DNA of 64,000 bases, from assembly GCA_002448235.1 (NCBI GenBank), contig DIXF01000001.1, positions 124,001 to 188,000 on the forward strand, read 5' to 3'. This document shows, piece after piece, positions 28,763 through 37,273 of the stretch (the first letter of the stretch is position 1; every line of letters starts with the position of its first letter). Under the pieces are notes generated by a model that had not been told where the DNA came from, made no database searches, and worked only from the letters and a program-made list of their open reading frames with translations. The translations under genes and the position numbers were made by a program. Source of the stretch: Syntrophaceae bacterium UBA6087 (GTDB lineage Bacteria > Desulfobacterota > Desulfomonilia > UBA1062).

Positions 28763-29761
28763 ATGTTGAAGAAATATGAGAAGGCAAGCGAGCAGGTCTC
28801 CATCAAAGGAGTTTTAAAGGCACGGGAAGCCATTTCTCACTATATCCGGCAGACCAACCTCACGTACTACTCGGAGCTCAGCAGGCTGCTCGGCTGCGAT
28901 GCCTTTGTCAAGCACGAGAATCACATGCCGACCGGCTCGTTCAAGATACGGGGCGCCATCAATTTCTTCCATACCATCCCCAAAGAGAAGGTTGAGAGCG
29001 GGGTCCTGGTCTCCACCCGGGGAAATCACGGCCTGGCCATGGCCTGGGCCGCACGGTGGTTCAATGTTCCCTGTACCGTTGTCGTCCCCGAGAACAACAA
29101 CCCCGAGACCAACCGCATCATCGAAAGCTTCGGCTCGGAGCTCATCGAGCACGGCAAGGATTTTTACGACGCCCAGTTCTACTGCGACGAGCTTGTCGCC
29201 TCCGCAGGGTATTATTACGTGGAGCAGGGCAACGAGCCCGAGATGCTCAACGGGATCGGAACCATGGGGCTGGAGATCTTCGAAGAGCTGAGCGATGTTG
29301 ATGTCATTATCTGCCCCATCGGAGGGGGCGCCGGGTGCGCATCGCTCCTCAAGGTGGCGAGTGCGATCAACCCGGGGGTAGAGATCATCGGGGTCCAGGC
29401 GGAAAAAGCACCGGCCTTCTCGCGATCGCTCCAGGAGGGAGACTGGGTCGTCATCGACAAGGCCGAAACCATAGCGGACGGGTTGGCCGCCCGGAGCGTT
29501 TTTCAGCTGCCGTACATGATCATGAAGGACCATATCAAAGATGTCGTGCTGCTGACCGAAGACGAGATCCTCGAGGGGATAGGCCTCGCGCTTACAACGA
29601 CGCATAATCTTGCCGAAGCGGCAGGGTCCGCCTCGATCATGGCTGCAATGAAAAGGAAGGAAAAGCTCGCGGGCAAAAAAGTTGCACTGATCATGTCGGG
29701 AGGCAATCTCGACAGGAGCCATCTCGATCAGGCCCTGCAGTATTCGGCGGGCAAGCGGTAA
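28763..29761 (+). CDS. Threonine/serine dehydratase-like PLP enzyme
   Basis: This 332-residue fold-type II PLP enzyme has the Schiff-base lysine in PTGSFKIRGA, an NHG phosphate or substrate contact in STRGNHGLAMA, a Gly-rich phosphate loop GGGAGCASL and the C-terminal SGGN motif. It lacks the ACT-like regulatory domain of biosynthetic IlvA, so a catabolic threonine dehydratase, serine dehydratase or racemase role is equally possible. GGGGG precedes the ATG. It ends 3 bases from the convergent porB stop with no visible terminator between them. Confidence 0.85.
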   Translation: MLKKYEKASEQVSIKGVLKAREAISHYIRQTNLTYYSELSRLLGCDAFVKHENHMPTGSFKIRGAINFFHTIPKEKVESGVLVSTRGNHGLAMAWAARWFNVPCTVVVPENNNPETNRIIESFGSELIEHGKDFYDAQFYCDELVASAGYYYVEQGNEPEMLNGIGTMGLEIFEELSDVDVIICPIGGGAGCASLLKVASAINPGVEIIGVQAEKAPAFSRSLQEGDWVVIDKAETIADGLAARSVFQLPYMIMKDHIKDVVLLTEDEILEGIGLALTTTHNLAEAAGSASIMAAMKRKEKLAGKKVALIMSGGNLDRSHLDQALQYSAGKR

Positions 29762-29763
29762 GG

Positions 29764-30684
29764 CTATTCTTCCGCTTCGAAATCGTCCAGGGAATCGAAG
29801 TAGGATTCCCACCGTGCGTTGATAAGCTTCTGGACCCGTTCGATCTCTTCTTCGGGCACGAGGGTGAATCTGCCCTGCGACTTGAAATATTCCCGCACCG
29901 GCAGCAGCTTTCTCTTGTCCATGAGCTTGCGCGACGCGCCGGTGTGGCGCAAACGGCCGTGTTCTCTTTCCCAGAGCTCGAACAGGCCTGTCTCCACGGC
30001 GAGCTTGCCTACCTTGACCGAATATCGCGGTTCGAATCCCCATCCGGGCGGGCACGGGGTGTGAATATGGATGTATTTTACGCCCGAGAAGGTCAATGCC
30101 TTCCGGATCTTGTCATAGAGGTCCAGCGGATAGGCCGCCGAGGTGGTTGCGACATATTCGATCTCGTGGGCTGCCATGATGGCCGCCACGTCCTTCTTGG
30201 CCTGGAGCTTTCCTTTGATGGGCGTATTCGCCGTGATCGCTCCCTTAGGCGTCGTGCCCGAGCGCTGGACGCCGGTGTTCATATACCCCTCGTTGTCGTA
30301 GCAGATATAAAGGAAGTCATCGCCCCGTTCGCACGCCCCAGAGAGCGCCTGAAGGCCGATGTCGCTCGTGCCGCCGTCTCCTGCCCATCCCACGACGTTG
30401 ATCCCTTTCTTCCCCTGGGACCTCAAGGCAGCGAGCACGCCGGTGGATGCCGCGGCGGTGGAGGCAAAGGTGACGTTCAATGACGGGATCTTCGTTGCGG
30501 CAATGGGGTAGAGCCCCTGGAGCACGGTCAGGCAGCTCGGCGGCACCACGATGATCGTGTCGGCGCCGAGCGCCTTGAGCCCTATCCGGTAGGCGATGCC
30601 AAGGCCGCATCCTGCGCATGCCCTGTTGCCGGGGTGTACGAGTTCCTCTTCGGGAAGGCTCAAGATATTGGTTTTTACCTGCAT
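29764..30684 (-). CDS. porB: Pyruvate/2-oxoacid:ferredoxin oxidoreductase subunit beta
   Basis: The beta subunit binds thiamine diphosphate and the proximal [4Fe-4S] cluster of the oxygen-sensitive enzyme that converts pyruvate and CoA to acetyl-CoA, CO2 and reduced ferredoxin. The 306-residue product has the cluster cysteines in CAGCG near the N-terminus and a distal HTPCPPG, and the TPP/Mg motif GDGGTSDIG with YDNEGYMNTGVQRSG. It is the last gene of porC-porD-porA-porB. Pyruvate is the likeliest substrate from overall resemblance, but other 2-oxoacids cannot be excluded. Confidence 0.92.
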   Translation of the reverse strand: MQVKTNILSLPEEELVHPGNRACAGCGLGIAYRIGLKALGADTIIVVPPSCLTVLQGLYPIAATKIPSLNVTFASTAAASTGVLAALRSQGKKGINVVGWAGDGGTSDIGLQALSGACERGDDFLYICYDNEGYMNTGVQRSGTTPKGAITANTPIKGKLQAKKDVAAIMAAHEIEYVATTSAAYPLDLYDKIRKALTFSGVKYIHIHTPCPPGWGFEPRYSVKVGKLAVETGLFELWEREHGRLRHTGASRKLMDKRKLLPVREYFKSQGRFTLVPEEEIERVQKLINARWESYFDSLDDFEAEE

Positions 30685-30729
30685 CGTATGTAAGATCTCC
30701 TCTTTTTAGGGATCGAGTCTGTTTCGATA

Positions 30730-31935
30730 CTAAAATTTAAGCCCGATCCATCTGGTTTCTTCGCCCTTCATGCCGTCCGGTGAGCATGATGACTTGAAGG
30801 CCTCGTAAAGATGATGCGTGGCGATCTCTCTTCCGCCGAGTCCGAGTATGTAGTTCACGATGGACGGACGGGCGCTGCTGTCTTGCGTGTGGCGGTACAG
30901 CGCCGACTTGATATCCGAGGTCAGTGCGCCCTGGTACCCGTAGCTCAACGCCTTTTCGAATATGATGACGCCCCTGCAGGAGCTCAGAGCCTGTGCGATG
31001 ATCTCCGCCGGGAAGGGCCGGTAGAGGTGCACGCTCATGACGCCGGCCTTTATCCCCTCGCCCCTGAGCATGTCCACCACATCGCGCAGGTGATAGGAGA
31101 GCGAGCCCAGGCTCACTGCGACATATTCGGCGTCTTCGCAGAGATACGGTTCGATGAAGGGAGCGCCGCCCCGTCCGAACACGGACGCGAACCGCTCGTC
31201 GATTTTTTTCAGCGCGGGTATGGCATCGAGCATGCTCTTGTGGAGCAGGTACCTGATCTCCATGTATCCGTGCGCCATATCTCCCCGGATATCCGGCCGG
31301 ACATCGGGCAGGGTTACGGTGTTGAGGTTTGCAGGCCTCTTCGGATCGAGGCTGTAGGCCGGGTTGTAGGGAGGGAGGAACCTGTCCGTGAGCGAAGAGT
31401 CGGGTACATCGAAGGGCATGTACGTATGGGAGAGGAGGTATCCGTCATAGCAGACCATCACCGGAACCATGACCTCTTCGGCCAGCAGGAACGCCTTGAG
31501 CACGGTATCGATGATCTGCTGGTGGTCGTTCGCATAAAGCTGAATCCACCCCGTGTCGCGCTGGGAGATGGAGTCCTGGTGGTCGTTCCAGACCGTCCAG
31601 GGGGCTCCGACGCCCCTGTTGACCACGCACATGACAAGGGGGAGCCTGGCGCCGGCAGCCCAGTGGATCTGCTCGTGCATGTAGAGCAGCCCGTTGGCGG
31701 ACGTTGCGGTAAAGGCCCTGGCGCCTGTGGAAGCGGCTGCTATGCATACGGCCAGCGCGCTGTGCTCGCTCTCAACAGGAATGTACTCCGCATCCATTTC
31801 TCCCGACTCGATATACTCCGAGAGCTTTTCCGTGAGCGGCGTCTGGGGCGTTATGGGGTATGCTGCAATGACTCTGGCCCTGGCAAGCTTTACCCCCAGC
31901 GCTGCGGCCACATTTCCGGATTCGATCACTTGCAT
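30730..31935 (-). CDS. porA: Pyruvate/2-oxoacid:ferredoxin oxidoreductase subunit alpha
   Basis: The alpha subunit (401 residues) carries the pyrimidine-binding half of the TPP site. It has the AYPITPQTP substrate loop near the N-terminus, the ALAVCIAAASTGARAFTATS stretch, and the VMCVVNRGVGAPWTVWNDHQ segment. Its start overlaps the end of porD by 10 bases. A 45-base gap separates it from porB. Confidence 0.92.
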   Translation of the reverse strand: MQVIESGNVAAALGVKLARARVIAAYPITPQTPLTEKLSEYIESGEMDAEYIPVESEHSALAVCIAAASTGARAFTATSANGLLYMHEQIHWAAGARLPLVMCVVNRGVGAPWTVWNDHQDSISQRDTGWIQLYANDHQQIIDTVLKAFLLAEEVMVPVMVCYDGYLLSHTYMPFDVPDSSLTDRFLPPYNPAYSLDPKRPANLNTVTLPDVRPDIRGDMAHGYMEIRYLLHKSMLDAIPALKKIDERFASVFGRGGAPFIEPYLCEDAEYVAVSLGSLSYHLRDVVDMLRGEGIKAGVMSVHLYRPFPAEIIAQALSSCRGVIIFEKALSYGYQGALTSDIKSALYRHTQDSSARPSIVNYILGLGGREIATHHLYEAFKSSCSPDGMKGEETRWIGLKF

Positions 31936-32249
31936 GGGTCTTCTTCAGCTCCTTCGAGGAAACTCGATTCATCCACCATGGTGATTGCCTTGGTGGGACA
32001 TTCCTGGGCGCATATCCCGCAGCCCTTGCAGTATTCATAATCGATTTTCGGCGGAATCCCCCGGGTGATCACCCCGTCCGGGCAGTAGAGCCAGCAGATG
32101 TAGCAGGCCGGGGCGTTCCTCTTTCCGGGCGTGCAGATCTGCGGGTCGAGAACGGGCCGTGCGATCCTCCACGATCCGGTCTTTCCGGCGTCGCCCGGTC
32201 CGGCCTCGCTGAAGGAGATGTCTTTGCAGTAGTTTTTTTTGTCTTTCAA
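31926..32249 (-). CDS. porD: Pyruvate/2-oxoacid:ferredoxin oxidoreductase subunit delta (2x[4Fe-4S])
   Basis: This 107-residue ferredoxin-like subunit carries electrons from the catalytic core to external ferredoxin. The second cluster motif is canonical (C74-x2-C77-x2-C80-x3-C84-P). The first is unusual: C39-x9-C49-x2-C52-x3-C56-P, where C-x2-C-x2-C-x3-C-P is normal. All four cysteines are still present. It overlaps porC by 4 bases and porA by 10. Confidence 0.9.
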   Translation of the reverse strand: MKDKKNYCKDISFSEAGPGDAGKTGSWRIARPVLDPQICTPGKRNAPACYICWLYCPDGVITRGIPPKIDYEYCKGCGICAQECPTKAITMVDESSFLEGAEEDPCK

Positions 32250-32812
32250 CGGGGGCCTCCGATGATGGTGTTCTCATAGCAGAGCAGGGCTGCACGGGCA
32301 TTTTCCTTTGGCCTCCTGCCGCTGAATTCTTCTTCGATGGCACTGGTCAGGCCGTCCATCGCGACAAAGTGCGCGGCTTTCGCGAATGCCCCGATGATGC
32401 CGCTGTTGACCACCCCGGCAGGAAGGCCTGCCCTGACCGACAGATCGGTCACATCGGCAACGGCAATTTTCCTCCCGTTAAAGGAATAATTTGCCGGTTG
32501 ACGGGGGGAATTGATGACGATGAGGCCGTCCTTTTTGAGCCCCGAAGCTACATCGACCTCTTCAAGCAGAAGGTAGTCGAGGACCACCACGATGTCGGGC
32601 CTGGTCGTGGGCGAGAGGTCGAATATCTTGTCTTTCGACACCTTGAGAGAGGTGAAGACAGGAGCTCCCCTTCTCTCGGTGCCGAAGGTCGGGATCATTG
32701 CAACGCCGGTATAGCCTGCAGCGAACATCGCCTTTGCCACTATCTTTGCAGCGGTTATTGCTCCCTGTCCGCCTCTCCCGTGCCACCTTATCTCGATGCA
32801 TTCTCTTTCCAT
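32246..32812 (-). CDS. porC: Pyruvate/2-oxoacid:ferredoxin oxidoreductase subunit gamma
   Basis: The gamma subunit (188 residues) contains the Rossmann-like fold that helps bind CoA. The signature EIRWHGRGGQGAITAAKI is at the N-terminus and PTFGTERRGAPVFTSLKVS follows. It is the first gene of the por operon, behind a good sigma-70 promoter and an AGGTGA ribosome-binding site. Confidence 0.93.
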   Translation of the reverse strand: MERECIEIRWHGRGGQGAITAAKIVAKAMFAAGYTGVAMIPTFGTERRGAPVFTSLKVSKDKIFDLSPTTRPDIVVVLDYLLLEEVDVASGLKKDGLIVINSPRQPANYSFNGRKIAVADVTDLSVRAGLPAGVVNSGIIGAFAKAAHFVAMDGLTSAIEEEFSGRRPKENARAALLCYENTIIGGPR

Positions 32813-32883
32813 AGCTCACCTACCCGTGATTATCGGCAGCATACAGGAGGGACTCCCGCAGCATTCGAATCCGGCCGCGTAAA

Positions 32884-32912
32884 ACTATACACTAGTTGCG
32901 GTATTTAATCAA
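32884..32912 (-). promoter_or_regulatory. Predicted sigma-70 promoter of porCDAB
   Basis: On the minus strand TTGATT (32907-32912) and TATAGT (32884-32889) are separated by 17 bases, about 65 bases before the predicted leader ends at porC. Confidence 0.65.
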
Positions 32913-32977
32913 CGGAGGCGAATCAGGGCAGGGCAGTACCGGGTAGAACTCTTTGAGGAAGCGCCCGGCCCTGCCAA

Positions 32978-32991
32978 GGCACGCACCTTGC
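32978..32991 (+). promoter_or_regulatory. Predicted sigma-54 promoter of the GGDEF-PilZ pair
   Basis: AAGGCACGCACCTTGCAT contains GG (-24, 32978-32979) and GC (-12, 32990-32991) exactly 10 bases apart, with GGCACG and TTGCA matching the sigma-54 consensus. It is 55 bases before the ATG at 33046. Confidence 0.7.
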
Positions 32992-33045
32992 ATAATTATC
33001 AGGCATGTTTACAGGGAAGAGGTTTTCACCAGAGGAGGAGATATC

Positions 33046-34026
33046 ATGATCAGCAGGGAAGCCAGAAGGGTCCGAAGCAAAGAAGGTTTTATCCCGGACG
33101 ACCTGTCGCAGAACAGGTCGCTGGCGCTTTTCACCGAGAGCATCGTCTCTCTGCTGTCGAGTCCTTCCCTGAGCAGCGCCATGATCGATCTCGTATCCCT
33201 GATGGGGCAGACATTCCCACTGGCCGCGCCCGCGCTCTACATCAGCATGAATGGGTCCCAGGCACAGGCATATTCCGTGCTCGACCGAAACGGGGTCGGG
33301 CCGGGCGATGCCGGGAGGGTATTGGGGCACAACCGCTTCAACTATATCCCGGTCCCGGTGGGAGGCCATCCTCCGCTCATACAGCGCCGGGTCGATATGC
33401 TGCTCGTTGATACTCCTGTCACCAAGGTTGTCCTGTCGATAAACTCAGGAATCCATGACGGAATATTCCGCGAATGGGTCAAAATCTTGACGCCGGCCGT
33501 TTCCAAGCTCATGGACAATGAGGTGCTCCTCAAGATGGCCTACCGGGACGGGCTTACGGGCCTGCTCAACTTTCGTGCATTCGAGGAGATGCTCTATGCG
33601 GAAGAGGATAGGGCGCGAAGATACCGGACGGCATTCTCCGTTATGATGGTAGATGTCGACTGGTTCAAGAAAATCAACGACAGCTACGGCCACCAGATAG
33701 GCGACGTGGTGCTGAAGTCGCTTTCAGACAGGCTTATCCACTGCGTCCGGAAGAGCGACAGCGTATTCAGGTACGGAGGGGAGGAGTTTGCCGTTATACT
33801 TCCCCACACAGGCCTTCTCAAAGCCGTTAAGCTGGCAGAAAGGATCCGGTACATGGTCGAGAAGACGGATTTCATCGCCGGTCTGCATATCACCGTGAGC
33901 ATCGGGATCAGCGAATATGAAGAGGGTCTGGAGACCTGCGACCTGGTCAAGCAGGCCGACAAGGGCCTTTATCTGGCGAAGGAACGCGGGCGGAACCGTG
34001 TTGAGATGATGAAAGGCGTTTCATGA
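33046..34026 (+). CDS. Diguanylate cyclase (GGDEF domain)
   Basis: The enzyme makes cyclic di-GMP from two GTP. This 326-residue protein has an unassigned, possibly GAF-like N-terminal region (about 1-155) and a C-terminal GGDEF domain (about 160-325). The active-site motif is GGEEF (244-248) preceded by an RKSD inhibitory site five residues upstream, so it should be active and feedback-inhibited. No membrane segments are seen. The frame opens at 32953, but GAGGAGGAG before the ATG at 33046 fixes the start. It overlaps the next gene by 4 bases. Confidence 0.92.
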   Translation: MISREARRVRSKEGFIPDDLSQNRSLALFTESIVSLLSSPSLSSAMIDLVSLMGQTFPLAAPALYISMNGSQAQAYSVLDRNGVGPGDAGRVLGHNRFNYIPVPVGGHPPLIQRRVDMLLVDTPVTKVVLSINSGIHDGIFREWVKILTPAVSKLMDNEVLLKMAYRDGLTGLLNFRAFEEMLYAEEDRARRYRTAFSVMMVDVDWFKKINDSYGHQIGDVVLKSLSDRLIHCVRKSDSVFRYGGEEFAVILPHTGLLKAVKLAERIRYMVEKTDFIAGLHITVSIGISEYEEGLETCDLVKQADKGLYLAKERGRNRVEMMKGVS

Positions 34027-34850
34027 ACATAGACAGTCTGCTCAACTTGAAATTGGGCATCCATGCCCAGGCGTCCGGAGGGGGCAAAGTCCCGGGAGAG
34101 GTGGCAGAAATCCTCGACCAGGATCTGTTTGTCTTTGTACCGGAATCAGGCCTGGATGTTTCGGAGGGAACGCTCCTGAGGCTCTCGGACGGCCAGGATT
34201 CGATCCTTGCCAGGGTCAAGGAGATTACCGGAAACGGCATCCTGATGACCATCGAGTGCTATGCGTCTCCCGGAAACGAGCGCCGGCAGGATGTCCGTAT
34301 CTATGACAGGGTCTACTTCCACGCCAAATTTCTCTGCCGTTCCGACAAGAAATTCGAGGTCCTCCCCGAGGCAATGGAGAGGATAAAGGGCAACAAGCTC
34401 ATCATCGAATCTTTTCTGAAAGGGAAATACGGTTATGCCGGCTCCTACGAGCCGCCCTCCTCGCGGGAGCCTTCGTTCAACCAGTCGCTCTGGGAGCTGA
34501 ACCGGAAGGTCGACCTGCTTATCCACATGTACCTGGCGGAAGACTTCATGACCCTGATGAAAACCTCGCCCAGGGACGTCAATATCAGCGCCTCGGGCAT
34601 CAGGTTCATTACCAGGGAAAGTTTCCGTCCGGGCGATCTCCTGGAGATCAGCCTCATTCTGCCCATGGCGCCGTTGCTCTTCATGAGGCTCGCGGCCGAG
34701 GTCATCCGCCTGAAACCCGTCACCTCTAACGAATCCGAGCGCTATGCGGTAGCGACCAGGTTCCTCCAGGTGGACTCCGAAACGAGGGAAGACATCATCC
34801 GCTATCTCTTCAGGCGGCAGCGGGAGTTTCTCAGGAAGAGGCAGGCCTGA
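34023..34850 (+). CDS. PilZ-domain cyclic-di-GMP effector, atypical
   Basis: This 275-residue protein has a YcgR-like N-terminal beta domain (about 1-85), then an arginine motif R88-x3-R92, and the second PilZ motif N187-I-S189-x2-G192 in DVNISASGIRF, followed by the rest of the barrel. The two motifs normally lie about 30 residues apart but are about 95 apart here because of a helical insert (about 105-175). It overlaps the diguanylate cyclase gene, so the pair forms a make-and-sense unit. A flagellar-brake role is possible but unproven. Confidence 0.75.
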   Translation: MNIDSLLNLKLGIHAQASGGGKVPGEVAEILDQDLFVFVPESGLDVSEGTLLRLSDGQDSILARVKEITGNGILMTIECYASPGNERRQDVRIYDRVYFHAKFLCRSDKKFEVLPEAMERIKGNKLIIESFLKGKYGYAGSYEPPSSREPSFNQSLWELNRKVDLLIHMYLAEDFMTLMKTSPRDVNISASGIRFITRESFRPGDLLEISLILPMAPLLFMRLAAEVIRLKPVTSNESERYAVATRFLQVDSETREDIIRYLFRRQREFLRKRQA

Positions 34851-34898
34851 GAAGGTCATAAGCGTAAAGAGCCTGATAAGCTTTAGCCACGATTGGGA

Positions 34899-34928
34899 TT
34901 GACACTTACGGGCACTCACGCCTATAGT
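34899..34928 (+). promoter_or_regulatory. Predicted sigma-70 promoter of the PBP1b gene
   Basis: A perfect TTGACA (34899-34904) and TATAGT (34923-34928) are separated by 18 bases. Transcription would start at about 34935, almost at the GTG start codon at 34937. Confidence 0.65.
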
Positions 34929-34936
34929 TTGCCATC

Positions 34937-37219
34937 GTGAAAGGTGCTGTCCCATACCGTAAGGCAATCCGGGTATCCCTTGCAATCGTCGCTTTCGTCC
35001 TGGCTTCCGGAGTGCTTTATTTCAGCCTGGACGCCTACCGGGAAATTCAGAGGCTTAAAACGGGTTCTATCTGGCACTTGCCGTCAAAGGTCTACAGCCG
35101 TCCGTACCCGATCGAGGTGGGGAGCGATATCGTGCGAAGCGGCCTTATAGAAAGGCTTGGCCGTCTGGGATACCGGAAAGTGACAAAGGTGAGTGCTCCG
35201 GGCCAGTTTTCGCGGGACTCCAGGGGGATCACCCTTTACACCCGCCCCCATTCGTACATGGGAGAGCCGCGCGAGGCATGGAAAGTCAGGCTCGGGCTCG
35301 AAGGATCGAAGATAGGCAGCATCGTGCTCTCCGGGAAGAAACAGCCCGTCCGGAGCGTTCTGCTGGAACCCGAGTGCATTGCCGAGATCTTCGACGGCCG
35401 GAACGAGGACCGGACGCTCGTAGACCTCTCGGAATGTCCGAAGAACCTCATCGATGCAATCATTACGACCGAAGACAAGCGGTTTTACCAGCACCGTGGC
35501 ATTGACACGAGGTCGCTTTTCCGGGCCGTATTCATCAACGTGAAGCACCGGAGCATCCAGGAGGGCGGGTCCACGATCACCCAGCAGCTCGTCAAGAACC
35601 TTTTCCTTACGAACAAGCGCACCTTTTCGCGGAAGATCAAGGACATGTGGATGGCCGTCATCATGGAGACGGTTTATCCCAAGGACCGGATCTTGAGCAT
35701 GTATGTCAACGAGATCTACATGGGAAGCTACGGCCATGTCGGTATATGCGGCCTGGGAAGGGCATCGAAGGTGCTTTTCGACAAAGACATCTCCGAGCTG
35801 GAACTCCACGAGTCGGCGCTCCTGGCGGGGATGATCAAGGCGCCCAATGCGTATTCCCCCTATGCCAATCCGGCAAAGGCCCTTGCCAGGAGAAACACCG
35901 TTATTGCCCTCATGCACGAGGAAGGCAGAATCACCCGCAGCGAATACGAGAAGGCCAGACGCATGCCCCTGAACGTGGTCGATCTGGTTCCCCGGAAGAG
36001 GCAGGCGCCGTACTTTATCGACTATGTCCTGTCTCTTACCAGGGACCAGTTCCCAGAGGCCCTGCTGGAAAAGGGCGGATACCGGATCTATACCACCCTC
36101 GACATGCATATGCAGAATACGGCCGAGCACTTCCTCGCCCACGGCCTGGCGAAAAAGGACAAGGAGATCGACGGGGCCGCGGTCATCATGGAGCCCGATA
36201 CCGGAGAGATCCTGGCGCTGGTGGGCGGCAAAGGATACGCAGTGTCGCAGTACAACCGTGCGGTAAAGATACGGCGGCATATCGGCTCGCTCGTGAAGCC
36301 TGTGATCTACTATACCGCCCTGCGGAGAGGCTATACCCTTTCCTCCTATGTGGAGGACGCCCCCATCAGCATCCCCCTGCACGACGGCACCGTGTGGACG
36401 CCGGTGAACTATGACCGGATGTATCACGGCCGTGTCATGCTCAAGGACGCCCTTGCCCATTCCTACAATCTTGCCACCGTGAAACTCGGTATGGACCTCG
36501 GAGTGTCGAGCATTCTCATGGAGATCGGCAAAGTCCTTCCATCGGCCGGGAACAACACCAATCCTTCGGTCCTCCTCGGCGCCCTGGAGTGCTCCCCCCT
36601 TGAGGTGTCTGCATTCTACAGCGCATTCGCCAACAGCGGAAACCAGGTCAAACCTGTCGCGCTTAAGGGTATTGTGGACGCAAACGGCGTAATCATCAGA
36701 AAAGAAACGGAGCCTGCTCCCGCCCAGGTGCTGGATCCGTCCATCGTATACCTGGTCAATGCGGCGCTGCAGGAAGCAGTGGTCGCCGGCACGGCCAGGG
36801 AATCCAGGATCTACGGTATGCCTGCCGGCGTCTGCGGGAAGACCGGCACCACGGATGACGCCAGAGATTCCTGGTTTGTCGGGTTCACCCCGCAGATGGT
36901 CGTAACCATATGGCTCGGGGCCGACAAATACCGGTCCATCGGGCACAGCGGCGCAACAGGAGCCATGCCGATCGCTTCCATGATCCTTGCACGCCTCACT
37001 CAGCCGGTGACGTGGCCCGTGCCCGAGGATGTCATCGTCTGCTCCGTCGACGCCGGCAACGGAAAGCTCGCGGGTATGTGGACGCCTGACGTGGTGGATA
37101 TCCCGTACATCCGCAATACACAGCCCGTGGAGATTTCGAATTCCGGCGCTCCTTCAATCCGTGATGTGCCCAAGGTATGGAACTATCTCAAATCGCTGTT
37201 GTGGAAGTCTTCCGAATAA
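34937..37219 (+). CDS. mrcB: Bifunctional penicillin-binding protein 1b-type
   Basis: This class A PBP both polymerises and cross-links peptidoglycan. The 760-residue protein has a membrane helix (about 10-31), a UB2H-like domain (about 45-125), a GT51 glycosyltransferase with catalytic Glu in TTEDKRFYQHRGID and QEGGSTITQQLVKN, and a transpeptidase with SLVK, SYN and KTGTTDD motifs. The start is a GTG with no Shine-Dalgarno sequence only about 2 bases after the predicted transcription start. No other Met or plausible start lies before the membrane helix. Confidence 0.92.
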   Translation: MKGAVPYRKAIRVSLAIVAFVLASGVLYFSLDAYREIQRLKTGSIWHLPSKVYSRPYPIEVGSDIVRSGLIERLGRLGYRKVTKVSAPGQFSRDSRGITLYTRPHSYMGEPREAWKVRLGLEGSKIGSIVLSGKKQPVRSVLLEPECIAEIFDGRNEDRTLVDLSECPKNLIDAIITTEDKRFYQHRGIDTRSLFRAVFINVKHRSIQEGGSTITQQLVKNLFLTNKRTFSRKIKDMWMAVIMETVYPKDRILSMYVNEIYMGSYGHVGICGLGRASKVLFDKDISELELHESALLAGMIKAPNAYSPYANPAKALARRNTVIALMHEEGRITRSEYEKARRMPLNVVDLVPRKRQAPYFIDYVLSLTRDQFPEALLEKGGYRIYTTLDMHMQNTAEHFLAHGLAKKDKEIDGAAVIMEPDTGEILALVGGKGYAVSQYNRAVKIRRHIGSLVKPVIYYTALRRGYTLSSYVEDAPISIPLHDGTVWTPVNYDRMYHGRVMLKDALAHSYNLATVKLGMDLGVSSILMEIGKVLPSAGNNTNPSVLLGALECSPLEVSAFYSAFANSGNQVKPVALKGIVDANGVIIRKETEPAPAQVLDPSIVYLVNAALQEAVVAGTARESRIYGMPAGVCGKTGTTDDARDSWFVGFTPQMVVTIWLGADKYRSIGHSGATGAMPIASMILARLTQPVTWPVPEDVIVCSVDAGNGKLAGMWTPDVVDIPYIRNTQPVEISNSGAPSIRDVPKVWNYLKSLLWKSSE

Positions 37220-37273
37220 GGCGGATTCTTTTCTCATCTCACCTCCTTTGCCTGTAAAGACCTGTCCGACCGC

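Noticed and set aside
32820..32860. GCCGATAA upstream of porC resembling a sigma-28 -10
   Set aside because: No TAAA -35 element lies at the required distance, and a good sigma-70 promoter is present further upstream.
35084..36946. 620-codon open frame antisense to the PBP1b gene
   Set aside because: The sense protein has all class A PBP motifs. The antisense product is low-complexity in appearance and has no recognisable domain.
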